Below, one piece after another: positions 8,610 through 17,827 of a stretch of 64,000 nt of DNA. The notes below the pieces were generated by a model. That model worked only from the letters and a program-made list of their open reading frames with translations, had not been told where the DNA came from and ran no database searches. Position 1 is the stretch's first letter, and each line of letters begins with the position of its first letter. Both the position numbers and the translations under genes were made by a program. The stretch is from JAPLDB01 sp964356415. GTDB taxonomy: Bacteria > Bacteroidota > Bacteroidia > AKYH767-A > 2013-40CM-41-45. The stretch spans positions 43,560 through 107,559 of the forward strand of contig CAYHHK010000001.1 of NCBI GenBank assembly GCA_964356415.1, read 5' to 3'.

Positions 8610-9551
8610 TTAATCATGAGGAATATGTAGCATTACCTTAAAAATATGAAGTAGGTAAGGGAACAAGGCGTCCATACTTTCTGAAGCACCACGGGTAGAG
8701 CCCGGCAGCGCGAGAATGAGTGTATTTCCCTTCAGTCCTGCAATACTTCTGGAGAGCATGGCGTACGGCATTTGTTCCTGTCCGTAATTTCTGACGGCTT
8801 CAGCAATGCCCGGAATTTCTCTGTCGAGGAGTGGCCGGATGGCTTCCGGGGTAACATCACGAGGCGACAGCCCGGTTCCTCCTGTTAAGATTATCAGGTC
8901 AATTTGGTTTTTGCAAAACATCAAAACATTCTCCTGGATAATTTTGATTTCATCAGGGATGATAATGTATTCGCCAACCGGTATTTGTAATTTCTCTAGT
9001 TTTCCAATGATGGCTTTGCCTGCAGCGTCCTGTTTCTTTCCTGCTGAAACGCTGTCAGAACAAACAATCACTGCTGCTTTGATGTTGCTGTTTAGTTTAT
9101 CCATGTATTGCGATTTGCCGCCTTTCTTCTTAATAAGTTTAAGATTTGTAATTTCTATTTCCTTATCAATCGGTTTGAGCATATCATATATAGTGAGTGC
9201 TACAACGGATGCTCCATGCATGGCTTCCACTTCAACTCCTGTCCGGTAAATGGAGTGTACTTCTGTTTCAATGATAATATTCAGGCCATCTATATGATGA
9301 CTTACTGAGGCAAATTCAATCGGCAATGGATGACAATCCGGAATCATATCACTTGTTCTTTTTATTCCGAATAAACCAGCAACCCGGCTTGCTTCCAGCA
9401 CATCTCCTTTCGGAACAGTCTTGTTCCTTATTGCGTCAATGGTTTCCTGCCTGCTGACTTTTACGGTCGCCTGAGCTATTGCAAGGCGGTGTGTTTTTAT
9501 TTTGTTTGTGATGTCAACCATATTATATTTTATTTTTATTTCCTTTTGCAA
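8610..9551 (-). CDS. moaCB: Bifunctional MoaC-MogA molybdenum cofactor protein
   Basis: Fusion of two cofactor steps in 313 residues. Residues 1-150 are MoaC (cyclic pyranopterin monophosphate synthase, with DCHPLP near residue 72). Residues 158-313 are MogA/MoaB (molybdopterin adenylyltransferase, with GGTGLSPRDVTPEA and LPGSTRGASE). This fusion is known in Bacteroidota. It is last in the moeA-to-moaCB run and lies 95 bases after moaE. The first in-frame ATG is at 9551; an internal ATG at residue 11 (MVDIT) is a plausible alternative start, as MoaC alignments usually begin near there. Confidence 0.93.
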   Translation of the reverse strand: MQKEIKIKYNMVDITNKIKTHRLAIAQATVKVSRQETIDAIRNKTVPKGDVLEASRVAGLFGIKRTSDMIPDCHPLPIEFASVSHHIDGLNIIIETEVHSIYRTGVEVEAMHGASVVALTIYDMLKPIDKEIEITNLKLIKKKGGKSQYMDKLNSNIKAAVIVCSDSVSAGKKQDAAGKAIIGKLEKLQIPVGEYIIIPDEIKIIQENVLMFCKNQIDLIILTGGTGLSPRDVTPEAIRPLLDREIPGIAEAVRNYGQEQMPYAMLSRSIAGLKGNTLILALPGSTRGASESMDALFPYLLHIFKVMLHIPHD

Positions 9552-9646
9552 TGTGACAATATTAGTCTTCTATTTTAATCGAAAGAATTCCTCGACTAGT
9601 CTTGCCTTAGGCGAGAACAGGCGGGGTGAATGATTTTTTTTCCAAT

Positions 9647-10090
9647 CTAGTGGTTCATTTTCCATGCATAGTTTTCATCATTGAATATTTCTTTACCCCA
9701 TACAGGAACTTCTTTTTTAATTCTCTCAACAATTGCTGCACAGGCATCAATGGCATCTTTTCTATGCGCTGAAGAAGTAAATACAAAAAGACTGATCTCT
9801 CCGGCTTTCACTTTACCAAGACTGTGATAGATGTGAAGGCAGGTAAGAGAATATTTGATGATTTCTGATTCCCGTATTTCATGAAATTTCTCCATAGCCA
9901 TTTCGTCATATGTTGAATAGTCAATTGCAACTACTTCTTTCCCATTGATCAAATCATTACGGACCTGGCCCAGGAAAATACTGTGTGCGCCGATTGTTTT
10001 TTTGGTGCTGTGTTTTGCAATGGAATCAGCAATGAAGGAAGGTTGTATTGATCCCTCAATAAATACTTTTTTAATTTTCTTTTCGTTCAT
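9647..10090 (-). CDS. moaE: Molybdopterin synthase catalytic subunit MoaE
   Basis: Large subunit of molybdopterin synthase, which transfers sulfur from MoaD to precursor Z. The start is taken at ATG 10090-10088 (MNEKKIKK), one base after the moeB TAA; the frame is open 16 codons further up but would overlap moeB by 47 bases. The resulting 147 residues match the family. Typical motifs are FLGQVRND, the HRKDAIDAC region and KKEVPVWGKE with the catalytic lysines. Confidence 0.92.
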   Translation of the reverse strand: MNEKKIKKVFIEGSIQPSFIADSIAKHSTKKTIGAHSIFLGQVRNDLINGKEVVAIDYSTYDEMAMEKFHEIRESEIIKYSLTCLHIYHSLGKVKAGEISLFVFTSSAHRKDAIDACAAIVERIKKEVPVWGKEIFNDENYAWKMNH

Positions 10091-10091
10091 C

Positions 10092-11210
10092 TTAAATTGA
10101 AATATTTTGATGATATTTTTTCCAGGCTTTGATTCCACCGGACAGGCTGTACACTGTGCAACCGGGGAAATTAGCTCTCAGCAGATTTGCAGCTTTCAGA
10201 CTTCGAAGTCCGGTTTGACAAAATATTACAAGCTTGTTTTTATTTGCCATTGACTGCAGATTATTTTTAAAAATGCTCATTGGAATTCTCATATTTGTAA
10301 ATTCATTAACTTCAGGGAATTCATCCATTTCACGTACATCAATAATTGTAATTATTTCATTTTTTAAAAGAGTATCAAAGTCCTCTAATGATATCTCTTC
10401 AATATTTTCTCCGGCTTTGCAGCCATATGAGTAGTTAAAATTTAAGAAATCGGCTTCGGTTTCAGGAAATGTTCCGGTTGACCTTTCTAAAGGTGAAACG
10501 GCGACTTCATAAAATGAATTGTGCAGTGCATTATAGGTAAGGATCTTATTGCACAAAGGGCTTCCAAGTCCGGTAATAATTTTAATTGCCTCCGTAGCCT
10601 GCAGAATTCCAATTATACCCGGTAAGACACCGATAACTCCGGCTTCATTGCATGAAATTGCTGATGCATCATCAGGCGGAGTCGGAAATAAATCCCTGTA
10701 ATTTGTTTTACGGTTGGATTTCTCTTCTGCAAGATTAAAGACAGCAACCTGTCCTTCAAAACGAAAAACAGCACCATATATCATTGGTTTGTCCAACAGC
10801 ACACATGCATCATTGATAAGGTACCGTGTGGAAAAATTGTCGGACCCGTCAATTACCAAATCATATCCGGAAATTATTCTAAGCGCATTTGAATTCTGAA
10901 TTGAGAAGTTGAAGGGCTGAATGCTACAATCAGGATTTAATTTGTTGAGTCTTGATGCGGCTATATCAGCTTTTGATTTTCCAACATCTTCAGTTGTATA
11001 AAGGATTTGTCTTTGTAAGTTGGAAATTTCAACGGTATCAAAATCTGCTATTCCAATGTTTCCGATGCCTGCTGCGGTAAGATATTGAAGCGCAGGACAG
11101 CCTAAACCGCCCGCACCCACAACAAGAACCCTTGCATCCAACAATTTCTGCTGTGAAGCAATGCCAAATTCCTTCAATATGATTTGTTTTATGTATCTCT
11201 CAGTATTCAT
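10092..11210 (-). CDS. moeB: MoeB/ThiF-like adenylyltransferase with C-terminal rhodanese domain
   Basis: Activates the C-terminal glycine of MoaD by adenylation. Residues 1-250 are the E1-like domain, with GAGGLGCPALQYL (about 32-44) and the DNLQRQ-like SNLQRQILY. Residues about 280-372 form a rhodanese domain whose active-site loop is FCQTGLRS, suggesting it also donates sulfur. This fused layout recalls MOCS3/Uba4 and is common in bacteria. The paired CxxC zinc motifs of E. coli MoeB are not evident, which is common in shorter ThiF-like members. ThiS or a cysteine-pathway carrier is an alternative partner, but the moaD and moaE neighbours favour Moco. Confidence 0.9.
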   Translation of the reverse strand: MNTERYIKQIILKEFGIASQQKLLDARVLVVGAGGLGCPALQYLTAAGIGNIGIADFDTVEISNLQRQILYTTEDVGKSKADIAASRLNKLNPDCSIQPFNFSIQNSNALRIISGYDLVIDGSDNFSTRYLINDACVLLDKPMIYGAVFRFEGQVAVFNLAEEKSNRKTNYRDLFPTPPDDASAISCNEAGVIGVLPGIIGILQATEAIKIITGLGSPLCNKILTYNALHNSFYEVAVSPLERSTGTFPETEADFLNFNYSYGCKAGENIEEISLEDFDTLLKNEIITIIDVREMDEFPEVNEFTNMRIPMSIFKNNLQSMANKNKLVIFCQTGLRSLKAANLLRANFPGCTVYSLSGGIKAWKKYHQNISI

Positions 11211-11248
11211 TTAATGAATGCTTTCTTACTTTTAAAGTCAGAAAACTT

Positions 11249-11482
11249 TTATCCGCCTGAAAAGGGTGGAAGCAAGGCAACGGTATCACCATTATTCAAC
11301 AACGTATTTTTCTGAACCAGGGTCTTATTAACCGCCATGGAATAGTCTATTGCTGCAATTCCATGATAAATTTCAGCCAGTTTTATTTGTAGTTCATCCG
11401 TGTTGTTTATTCCTGAAAATATTATCTCAGGTTGGCCAACTATATCACCAATTTGTCCGAAAGCAAGTAGTCTGATTTCCAT
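11249..11482 (-). CDS. moaD: Molybdopterin synthase sulfur carrier subunit MoaD
   Basis: A 77-residue ubiquitin-fold protein ending in PPFSGG. The terminal Gly-Gly is the site of adenylation and thiocarboxylation. It lies between mobA (2 bases) and moeB (38 bases), whose product would activate it. Confidence 0.93.
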   Translation of the reverse strand: MEIRLLAFGQIGDIVGQPEIIFSGINNTDELQIKLAEIYHGIAAIDYSMAVNKTLVQKNTLLNNGDTVALLPPFSGG

Positions 11483-11484
11483 TC

Positions 11485-12081
11485 TTATTTATTTTGGGTT
11501 GCATTTTCAAAGTCTTTCATGGTATTGATGTTTGAGAAGAAATAATTCTCAAATGATTTAATGTCGTTTACATTTATCTTAGTTAGCTTGAAATTTGAAA
11601 TCATGTTGTGAAGTTTAATTTCGCCGCTCAGAATTAAGCTTTCCCATTTTGCAAGACACTCTTTTGAATAAACTCCAAACAGCGGCTCAATGGTTTTTTC
11701 ATGTTCCGGCAATGTTATTTGGCTTTGCCCTGATGATTCTATAATATACCTGACTCCATTTGTAGTGATGAATGGCATGTCGCAGCTCACTATAAAGTTA
11801 TGGTTTTTATCTGTATGGCTCAGTGCAGAGTGAATTCCTCCTGCAGGACCAATGCTCAATTTCAAATCTCCAATAACCTCCAAACCAAATTGCTGATAGG
11901 AGGCATTGCCGGAAACAATTACCAGGTTCGCTACTGCCGGTTGAATTTGTTCAATCATTTGTTGAACAACGGCTTTCCCGTTTAATAGCATCAAACCTTT
12001 ATCCATTCCCATGCGTGAGCTTTTGCCGCCTGCAAGAATATATCCGTTTACTTCAGATTTCTTCATACCGGATCTTTTCAA
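11485..12081 (-). CDS. mobA: Molybdenum cofactor guanylyltransferase MobA
   Basis: Adds GMP to molybdopterin to make the bis-MGD cofactor needed by NarG. The nucleotide-binding signature ILAGGKSSRMGMDKG is at about residues 15-29, and the metal-site region reads SCDMPF. The 198-residue length is normal. The start overlaps the TSUP gene stop as ATGA; an internal ATG at residue 6 is possible. A second, MocA-type nucleotidyltransferase is at 39643, so GMP and CMP forms of the cofactor may both be made. Confidence 0.92.
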   Translation of the reverse strand: MKRSGMKKSEVNGYILAGGKSSRMGMDKGLMLLNGKAVVQQMIEQIQPAVANLVIVSGNASYQQFGLEVIGDLKLSIGPAGGIHSALSHTDKNHNFIVSCDMPFITTNGVRYIIESSGQSQITLPEHEKTIEPLFGVYSKECLAKWESLILSGEIKLHNMISNFKLTKINVNDIKSFENYFFSNINTMKDFENATQNK

Positions 12082-12809
12082 GTAGTAAATAGTTTTACAG
12101 ATGCAATCACCAGTACAGCGGCAAGCATTCTTTTAAGTAATTTATTTTCAATTATTTTCGCGCCAAAGTACGATCCTGCGACCCCTCCAACCAATGCAAT
12201 CGCTATCATAGCACCCATTTGATTGTTAAAATGAAAGTCCTTCGTAAAGCACCCGGCAAGCCCCGCGATCGAATTCACGAAAATAAAAAGTGCGGAAACT
12301 GCAGCTGATTGTTTCATGTTAGCCCAATGCAACAGTAAAATCACCGGGCTTAGAATAATGCCGCCGCCAATTCCGATCATGCCTGAAAAAAAACCTATTA
12401 CTGCTCCAATGACTAATGCTACATATACATTTATTGATTTTATAGGTTGTTCAGTGCTGACCTTCAATCCGGCGAGTTTTATTACAGGGAAAATTAATAA
12501 TAATGCCAAAATCTTCTTGTATATTCCTGCATCAACAGTGAACAGACCGCCAAAAAATGCCGCTGGAATAGAGGCAATGGCAAAGGGAATAAACAGGCTC
12601 CATTTAAAAAAACCACTTCGGTAATATTGAGAGAATGCTATCAGGGAAACAAAAATATTCAGCAGCAGCGCCGTTATACGCATGGTGTCCGTTGGAAAGG
12701 AAAAAAACGCCATCAATGCCAGGTAACCGCTGGCTCCACCATGCCCGACGGATGAATAAAGAAATGCTACGGCAAGAAGAAGAAAATAGAACAAATACGA
12801 TGAATGCAT
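12078..12809 (-). CDS. TSUP (TauE/SafE) family membrane transporter
   Basis: A 243-residue integral membrane protein with about seven to eight hydrophobic segments in two halves. Each half has the family glycine-rich loop (SSVGHGGASGYLA near residue 20 and GMIGIGGGIILSP near residue 142). The family exports sulfite, sulfoacetate or other organosulfur anions, or takes up sulfate. Its place inside a Moco operon suggests transport of an oxyanion linked to sulfur or molybdenum handling, but the substrate cannot be read from the sequence. Confidence 0.85.
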   Translation of the reverse strand: MHSSYLFYFLLLAVAFLYSSVGHGGASGYLALMAFFSFPTDTMRITALLLNIFVSLIAFSQYYRSGFFKWSLFIPFAIASIPAAFFGGLFTVDAGIYKKILALLLIFPVIKLAGLKVSTEQPIKSINVYVALVIGAVIGFFSGMIGIGGGIILSPVILLLHWANMKQSAAVSALFIFVNSIAGLAGCFTKDFHFNNQMGAMIAIALVGGVAGSYFGAKIIENKLLKRMLAAVLVIASVKLFTT

Positions 12810-12815
12810 CAGTGT

Positions 12816-13148
12816 TTATATTGTTTTGTTGAGCTCATTCTTAAATTTTTCGAATTCTTTAAAAAGAATTTCATACATAGTAATTAATTTTTGTCCTTCT
12901 GTTGTTAGCCTTGTTCCGCCACCATTTACTCCACCGGCTGTTTTTTTAAAAAGTGGTTTCGCATAACATTTGCTCATGTTATTTGCCATTTCCCATGCAT
13001 GACGGTACGACATTTTCATTTTCTTAGCCGCGGATTTTATTGATCCTGTTGACTGAATAGCTTCCAGAAGTTTTTTCCTCCCGGGCCCGATCAGCTGGCC
13101 TCGTTCATTCTCTACCCAAAGCGTTCCTTTAAGTTTTAATGATGACAT
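12816..13148 (-). CDS. ModE-type winged-helix regulator, DNA-binding domain only
   Basis: A 110-residue protein like the N-terminal DNA-binding domain of ModE (LysR-like winged helix): GTGRKKLLEAI-type entry (GPGRKKLLEAIQSTGS), SIKSAAKKMKMSYRHAW helix-turn-helix and a wing with GGGTRLTTEG. The C-terminal molybdate-binding (TOBE) domains of full ModE are absent, so it may not sense molybdate directly. It lies 6 bases after moeA and 6 before the TSUP gene, and probably controls this operon or a molybdate importer elsewhere. Confidence 0.88.
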   Translation of the reverse strand: MSSLKLKGTLWVENERGQLIGPGRKKLLEAIQSTGSIKSAAKKMKMSYRHAWEMANNMSKCYAKPLFKKTAGGVNGGGTRLTTEGQKLITMYEILFKEFEKFKNELNKTI

Positions 13149-13154
13149 GGCAAA

Positions 13155-14330
13155 TTAAATGATCATACTTAATTTAACAAGGTCGCCTTTTTCAAAAAAA
13201 TCTTTTTCTTCGCTTAATTCAATGATGCAATCTGCCATGGCAAAGGAATTAAGCAGGTAACTTTCCTGGCTGTCCAAAATGCTTACGCCGGCCGGGTTTG
13301 TTTTTCCTTTAAGGAAAAAAGTAAGGCCGGTTTTTTTTCTGAATTCTCCTGTCAATGGCAGTTTTAACTTTCTGAAATATTCCTTCCTGGTAAAGCTGCT
13401 TATAGCGGGAATCACATATTCATAAAAGCAGGAGAGTACAGCCGCCGGATTTCCGGGCAATGCAAAAATCAGTGTTTGGTTGTATTTGCCGAAATAGAAA
13501 GGCTTTCCCGGCTTCTGCTTCACTTTGTGAAATATTTTTGTTACTCCGCATGCGGCCAGGGCGCCTGCTACAAAATCATAATCTCCGACTGATATCCCGC
13601 CTGTAACGATAATGATATCATTTGAAAGCTGATCCTGAATGGCATTTTTGATTTTACTTTCATCATCATCAACAATTGTTAGCGAAGCAGGAGAAATATT
13701 CAGCTGACTCAACGCGGCAACAAGTCCGTATGAATTTGACTCATATATTTTTCCATCCCCCATTGGAGTTCCGGGTTGCAACAATTCTTTTCCGGTAACA
13801 ATAATGCTGACTGATGGTTTTGAATACACATTCACTTTTTCAATTCCGGCCCCGGCAAGAAATGAAATTGCGGCGGGCGTTAACAGCGTATTCGGGTGCA
13901 GGATAATTTCATCTTTTTTCGTCTGGGACGCCTTAGGGCGAACATTGCTTCCGTGAAGAATTTCTGCATCACTGATTGAAATGCTGTTTTCCAAGGCAAT
14001 TACCTTTTCCTGCATCACAACCGTGTCGGCACTATCGGGCAATGCAGCACCGGTAAAAATTCTTACCGCTTCCATTGGGTTCAGCCGCGTCCCAAAAATA
14101 TTTCCTGCCTGTATTTCACCCTTGAGCATTAAATTACTTTTTTTGTCCCAACCGGCATATGAAAATGCATAGCCATCCATTGCAGATTGATTGAAAGGTG
14201 GTGTGTCAATGAGGGAATAAGCCGGTTCCGCCAATACATAACCCTGTGCCTCTCTCAAAAAAAGATGTTCAACTTTAGTTGATGTGCAGTTTTCTTTGAT
14301 GAGTGATTTTGCTTCAGTTACTTTAATCAT
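13155..14330 (-). CDS. moeA: Molybdopterin molybdenumtransferase MoeA
   Basis: Inserts molybdate into adenylated molybdopterin. The 391 residues include the N-terminal PPFNQSAMDGYAF motif, the VTGGISVGDYDFV motif and the FALPGNPAAVLSCF motif typical of MoeA/gephyrin E domains. It is first in a run of eight minus-strand genes. A Crp/Fnr-type near-palindrome lies about 85 bases upstream of its start. Confidence 0.95.
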   Translation of the reverse strand: MIKVTEAKSLIKENCTSTKVEHLFLREAQGYVLAEPAYSLIDTPPFNQSAMDGYAFSYAGWDKKSNLMLKGEIQAGNIFGTRLNPMEAVRIFTGAALPDSADTVVMQEKVIALENSISISDAEILHGSNVRPKASQTKKDEIILHPNTLLTPAAISFLAGAGIEKVNVYSKPSVSIIVTGKELLQPGTPMGDGKIYESNSYGLVAALSQLNISPASLTIVDDDESKIKNAIQDQLSNDIIIVTGGISVGDYDFVAGALAACGVTKIFHKVKQKPGKPFYFGKYNQTLIFALPGNPAAVLSCFYEYVIPAISSFTRKEYFRKLKLPLTGEFRKKTGLTFFLKGKTNPAGVSILDSQESYLLNSFAMADCIIELSEEKDFFEKGDLVKLSMII

Positions 14331-14412
14331 TTCCGATATGCCGTTTAAGGAATAACGATATTTATAAAAATACTACGTACTACTTTTTCCGGACAACACA
14401 TTGTATTTTATA

Positions 14413-14428
14413 GTTGACATTTTTCAAC
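14413..14428. promoter_or_regulatory. Crp/Fnr-type near-palindrome upstream of moeA
   Basis: GTTGAC-ATTT-TTCAAC, one mismatch from a perfect dyad, in the 159-bp gap between moeA and moaA. Six-base half-sites with a 4-base spacer match Crp/Fnr geometry. It is the least conserved of the six sites, with TTGAC rather than ATGAC. A -7-like TATTTTTA lies at 14372-14365 on the minus strand, at a longer distance than at the hcr promoter. Confidence 0.45.
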
Positions 14429-14489
14429 GTTTTTTATGAATGTATTTGATGTAATATTTTCCAATAATGAATTACGTGATACTTTACTA

Positions 14490-15473
14490 TTATCCTCCGA
14501 TATTAATCATGCTCCGGTTCTTAATTGAGATTGCTTCAGAATTTTTTAACGATGATGTAAATTGTCCTCCCAATGCTTTTTCTTTGTCAGCTATACATTG
14601 TTTAATCAATGGCAAGATATCTTCATTTCTCCTTAGCGCTCCAAGTATGTCAACTTCGCTTTTTGAGAAAAGGCAATTCTTCATTTTGCCGTCAGTTGTA
14701 AGCCGCATTCTGTTACATCCGCTACAGAATGGTTCACTCATGGTGCTGATAATTGCAAAGGTCCCTTTGTGACCCGGTATAAAATATTTTTTTGCGGTAT
14801 CGTTTATTTTATTTGGTAATTTAATGAAGTTGTATTTAGAAGAAATTAATTCAAGAATTTCGCGGTGTGAAATGACTTTTTCTTTGTTCCATTGGTTGCC
14901 TTCAAATGGCATGAACTCGATGAACCTTACGTGTACGGGCTCATTTTGTGTCCATTCAACGAAGTCGGTGATCTCGTTGTCGTTCACACCTTTCATAACA
15001 ACCACATTTACTTTCAGGTGAAAATTATTTTCCAGCAGAACTTTAATATTTTTCCTGACCCTGTCGAATTCATTACGCTGTGTGATGGTGAAATTCTTAT
15101 CCCGGTTTAGGGAATCAAGACTCACATTCACGGATTTTATTCCTGCAAAATTAAATGTTTCAATAAACTCGTCAACAAAAACGCCATTGGTTGTAATTGA
15201 AAGTTCAATCGGATATTTTGAAAGACGCTGAATGATATCCCTTGCGTCTTTCCTGACCAGTGGTTCTCCCCCTGTAAGTCGGATTTTCTGTACACCTTCC
15301 TTTACAAATACAGAAGTGATGAAATCAATTTCATCTGCTGTCATTTGTGTTGCTCCTGAAAAATAGCCTCTCGGTAAATCTAGCGGACAACAATATGTAC
15401 AGCGCAAATTGCACTTGTCGGTAAGTGAAATCCGAAGGTAATCATGAATACGGTTGAATTTATCCTTTAACAT
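14490..15473 (-). CDS. moaA: GTP 3',8-cyclase MoaA
   Basis: Radical-SAM enzyme for the first step of Moco synthesis. C21-x3-C25-x2-C28 binds the SAM cluster. The C-terminal CSGC plus a further cysteine 14 residues on binds the second [4Fe-4S] cluster that holds GTP. The protein ends in Gly-Gly, as active MoaA does. The 327-residue length is normal. It lies 159 bases upstream of moeA and 50 bases after the porin gene, so it may be read through from the hemerythrin-porin unit. Confidence 0.96.
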   Translation of the reverse strand: MLKDKFNRIHDYLRISLTDKCNLRCTYCCPLDLPRGYFSGATQMTADEIDFITSVFVKEGVQKIRLTGGEPLVRKDARDIIQRLSKYPIELSITTNGVFVDEFIETFNFAGIKSVNVSLDSLNRDKNFTITQRNEFDRVRKNIKVLLENNFHLKVNVVVMKGVNDNEITDFVEWTQNEPVHVRFIEFMPFEGNQWNKEKVISHREILELISSKYNFIKLPNKINDTAKKYFIPGHKGTFAIISTMSEPFCSGCNRMRLTTDGKMKNCLFSKSEVDILGALRRNEDILPLIKQCIADKEKALGGQFTSSLKNSEAISIKNRSMINIGG

Positions 15474-15523
15474 CCGGTGTCAAAGTTTATGTAATATAGT
15501 CAATTATCAAAGCTTTTGGAAAT

Positions 15524-16810
15524 TTAGTTTTTAAGTAATTGCGGTTTAAAGGTTAGCATCAGGTACATCCAATTATTGGTTTCCCCTTCACTTCCTCCTT
15601 TGATTGCTTTCATAGTTTCTGTTGCTATCATTTGGGAATACCCGTATTGAATTGAAACACCTTTTGCCGGGTTATAACCTAAGGTCAGATCTAACTCCGT
15701 TCCTAATGTTGCATTCATGGCTTCATATTTTCCCTGTTCAGTCAGTATTTTTATGTTTAGAATATCTGAGTTTGAACTAAACTGATGCAAATCCAAGCCA
15801 AGCCACCATTTTTCAACTTTGTACTTTATTTTGAAATAGAAATCATTCAAGCCGACGGTGTTGATATGATTTCCAACATAAAAGTAGTCCATGTATCCAT
15901 TGAATTTATGCGCTGTACCATATAGCGGATTAAATGAATGATTAACATCAGTATAAGTTTTGGAGGTATCGGTTTGACTTTGGCCGGAAAGTATTTCTCC
16001 GCCAATACCAATGGTGAGCTTAGAATGAAAGGTAAATGAAATGTCCGCACCTGCAAAATATGCGGCAATATCCTTTTTGGTAGCACCATCAGTACCCATT
16101 TGATAATACCCGCGCAGTGAAGCGAAGATTTTTTCCTTCTTGTATTCTAAATGTGGCCCCAACGTCTGGCTGAAACGCGTACTGGTGGCTGAGACTGGCG
16201 ATTGAACTCCATTGTTGACAACAAGTAAGCTGATGCCAACTGAATTGATTTTTTTATTCAGCCAGAGATAGTGCATTTCCTTGTAATTGTTTGCGACAGT
16301 ATAGGCAGTTCCAATGGTTGTTTCTGCATTTTGATTATAGGCAATTCCCACATTAGCTGAAAAGGTACTGTCAGCGTATTTAAGCAATAGTAGGTCATGA
16401 CTGCGTCCCTGCTGCGTCCAGCTTACACCACCCAATATCCGTTCATCGTCATAAACGAGTTCCTGTCTTCCGAATTTTGCTGAAAATCCTTTTGTGAAAA
16501 AATATTCCCCCCATGCTTCGTGAATTGACGAGAGGCCATCGGTCTTATTTAACTGTGACTGACTTCCCCATATTCGCACATCCTGTAGTGAGATTCCGAC
16601 TTTGTATTTTTCTGCATTGTAATTAAAATTCAGACGCGTCCGTTGCTCAGTGAAAACAGTTCCTGCTTGTCCGGTGTCTATTAGGGATTTATAACCGTGA
16701 CGGAATTCAGTGCGTGGGCGAATCTCTCCTCCCAGTGTCATCTGAGCCAAAACTGAATCAACAGGTGAGCATAAAATAATAAATAAAAAACAGGGCCATA
16801 TGTTTTTCAT
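15524..16810 (-). CDS. Outer-membrane beta-barrel porin, alginate-export-like
   Basis: A 428-residue protein with a signal peptide (MKNIWPCFLFIILCSP..., cleavage after VLAQ) and many alternating amphipathic strands. The segments GGEIRPRTEFRHGY and AKFGRQELVYDDERILGG resemble the alginate-export family porins (AlgE/OprD-like) often seen in Bacteroidota. The C-terminus (MLTFKPQLLKN) fits a closing strand. It lies 21 bases after the hemerythrin gene, so both may be induced together. Nitrate, nitrite or aromatic acid passage is possible; the substrate is unknown. Confidence 0.75.
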   Translation of the reverse strand: MKNIWPCFLFIILCSPVDSVLAQMTLGGEIRPRTEFRHGYKSLIDTGQAGTVFTEQRTRLNFNYNAEKYKVGISLQDVRIWGSQSQLNKTDGLSSIHEAWGEYFFTKGFSAKFGRQELVYDDERILGGVSWTQQGRSHDLLLLKYADSTFSANVGIAYNQNAETTIGTAYTVANNYKEMHYLWLNKKINSVGISLLVVNNGVQSPVSATSTRFSQTLGPHLEYKKEKIFASLRGYYQMGTDGATKKDIAAYFAGADISFTFHSKLTIGIGGEILSGQSQTDTSKTYTDVNHSFNPLYGTAHKFNGYMDYFYVGNHINTVGLNDFYFKIKYKVEKWWLGLDLHQFSSNSDILNIKILTEQGKYEAMNATLGTELDLTLGYNPAKGVSIQYGYSQMIATETMKAIKGGSEGETNNWMYLMLTFKPQLLKN

Positions 16811-16831
16811 AGTTATGGTTTTAAAATTGAA

Positions 16832-17509
16832 TTAGGATAATGTAATTGAAAAATATTTTTTCATTTGATTTTCCATTTCAGTAAATTCAACATCAGTAAG
16901 ATGTTTCTGGGCGAGTGCAAATACTACATTATCTTCCCTGAAAATATGAAGGCGGATTAGCTCGACCAGAGATTTTCCTTGTTCTACTGCGGTATCAATA
17001 AGTACAGCGCGAGAGGGGATATCAGTCAGTCTGGAGGCCATTCCCATCAAGCTAAACGAAAGAGTTGTTAGCTGCATTATTTTTATATGGTCATTTTCGA
17101 GCATGTCTACTGCAGTTTCAGGAATTGGCGCAGTGCTTTTCTCACCTTTGTCTAACAACCGATCGTGCAGGATAGGAAATAAAATTCGCTCTTCTTTCAG
17201 ATTGTGCATCACGATTGTCTCATCCAGAAACTGAAAGAAGTTGCCTAATCTTATATTTCGTTCTTTGGTAATTCCTTCTTTCCTTACTTCAATAAGTGCC
17301 GCTTCAAATTTCTCCAATTCTTCTAAAATAATTTTATGCTCATCAGTAAGGTGACGGAGAAATAATGAAAGTTGCTCATAAGGCACCGGCTGTATGCTTG
17401 GTGGTTTATACGCATCAGGTGGATCCATCGGAGAAAATTCCTGTTGCCCGTTAGTATCCTTTTCCACATTTCTTTTTATGTAATCGGTTTCGGTAAAAAT
17501 ATTATTCAT
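16832..17509 (-). CDS. Hemerythrin-domain protein
   Basis: Helical protein with a hemerythrin/HHE-type diiron pattern: HLTDEH near the start of the domain, then MHNLKEERILFP, ENDHIKIMQ and HIFREDNVVF. The start is set at ATG 17509-17507 (MNNIFTETDY), giving 225 residues; the frame is open another 11 codons to 17542. Such proteins bind or detoxify O2 or NO, or repair Fe-S centres. A Crp/Fnr-type palindrome about 60 bases upstream suggests anaerobic or NO control. It is distinct from the RIC protein at 28959, as it lacks the ScdA N-terminal domain. Confidence 0.85.
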   Translation of the reverse strand: MNNIFTETDYIKRNVEKDTNGQQEFSPMDPPDAYKPPSIQPVPYEQLSLFLRHLTDEHKIILEELEKFEAALIEVRKEGITKERNIRLGNFFQFLDETIVMHNLKEERILFPILHDRLLDKGEKSTAPIPETAVDMLENDHIKIMQLTTLSFSLMGMASRLTDIPSRAVLIDTAVEQGKSLVELIRLHIFREDNVVFALAQKHLTDVEFTEMENQMKKYFSITLS

Positions 17510-17827
17510 GATAATTTTAATTTGGTTTTGTGTAAAAATCAATCCTTTGATTGAATCCCGCTATGACATTAGTCACCTTTAGAAACGTTATTTTGGGATA
17601 AACCCGAATTCCCGGTTTGACTTATCGCTTCAACATAAAGCATTGCATATCAACGGAATATAGAAAGACCATAGCCAATGGTATTTGATGATTTCCCCTG
17701 GATTGAGGTAAAAGATGAGGCATTGTCAATTCGAACGAAAAATCGAAAGACAGGCGGCAGAGATTCCGGAGTAAATTGTGATTTAAATGCTGTTAAAAAG
17801 AAACATCTTAGAATTTCGAAAAGATGG
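17510..17827. other. 318-bp gap before the hemerythrin gene
   Basis: Apart from the palindrome at 17562-17577, no gene is supported. A 68-codon plus-strand frame at 17678-17884 follows a stop directly, runs into the T9SS gene end and resembles no family recognised. The stretch could hold the decayed end of an older gene, but this cannot be shown. Confidence 0.4.
17562..17577. promoter_or_regulatory. Crp/Fnr-type site upstream of hemerythrin
   Basis: TATGAC-ATTA-GTCACC: a perfect TGAC-N4-GTCA core, with the outer bases of the right half imperfect. It lies 55 bases upstream of the chosen hemerythrin start (20 bases upstream of the longer one, which favours the shorter protein). Confidence 0.55.

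Noticed and set aside
9554..9570. Possible seventh Crp/Fnr site near moaC-mogA start (TGAC...GTC)
   Set aside because: The half-sites are seven bases apart and the right half is incomplete, so the geometry does not fit.
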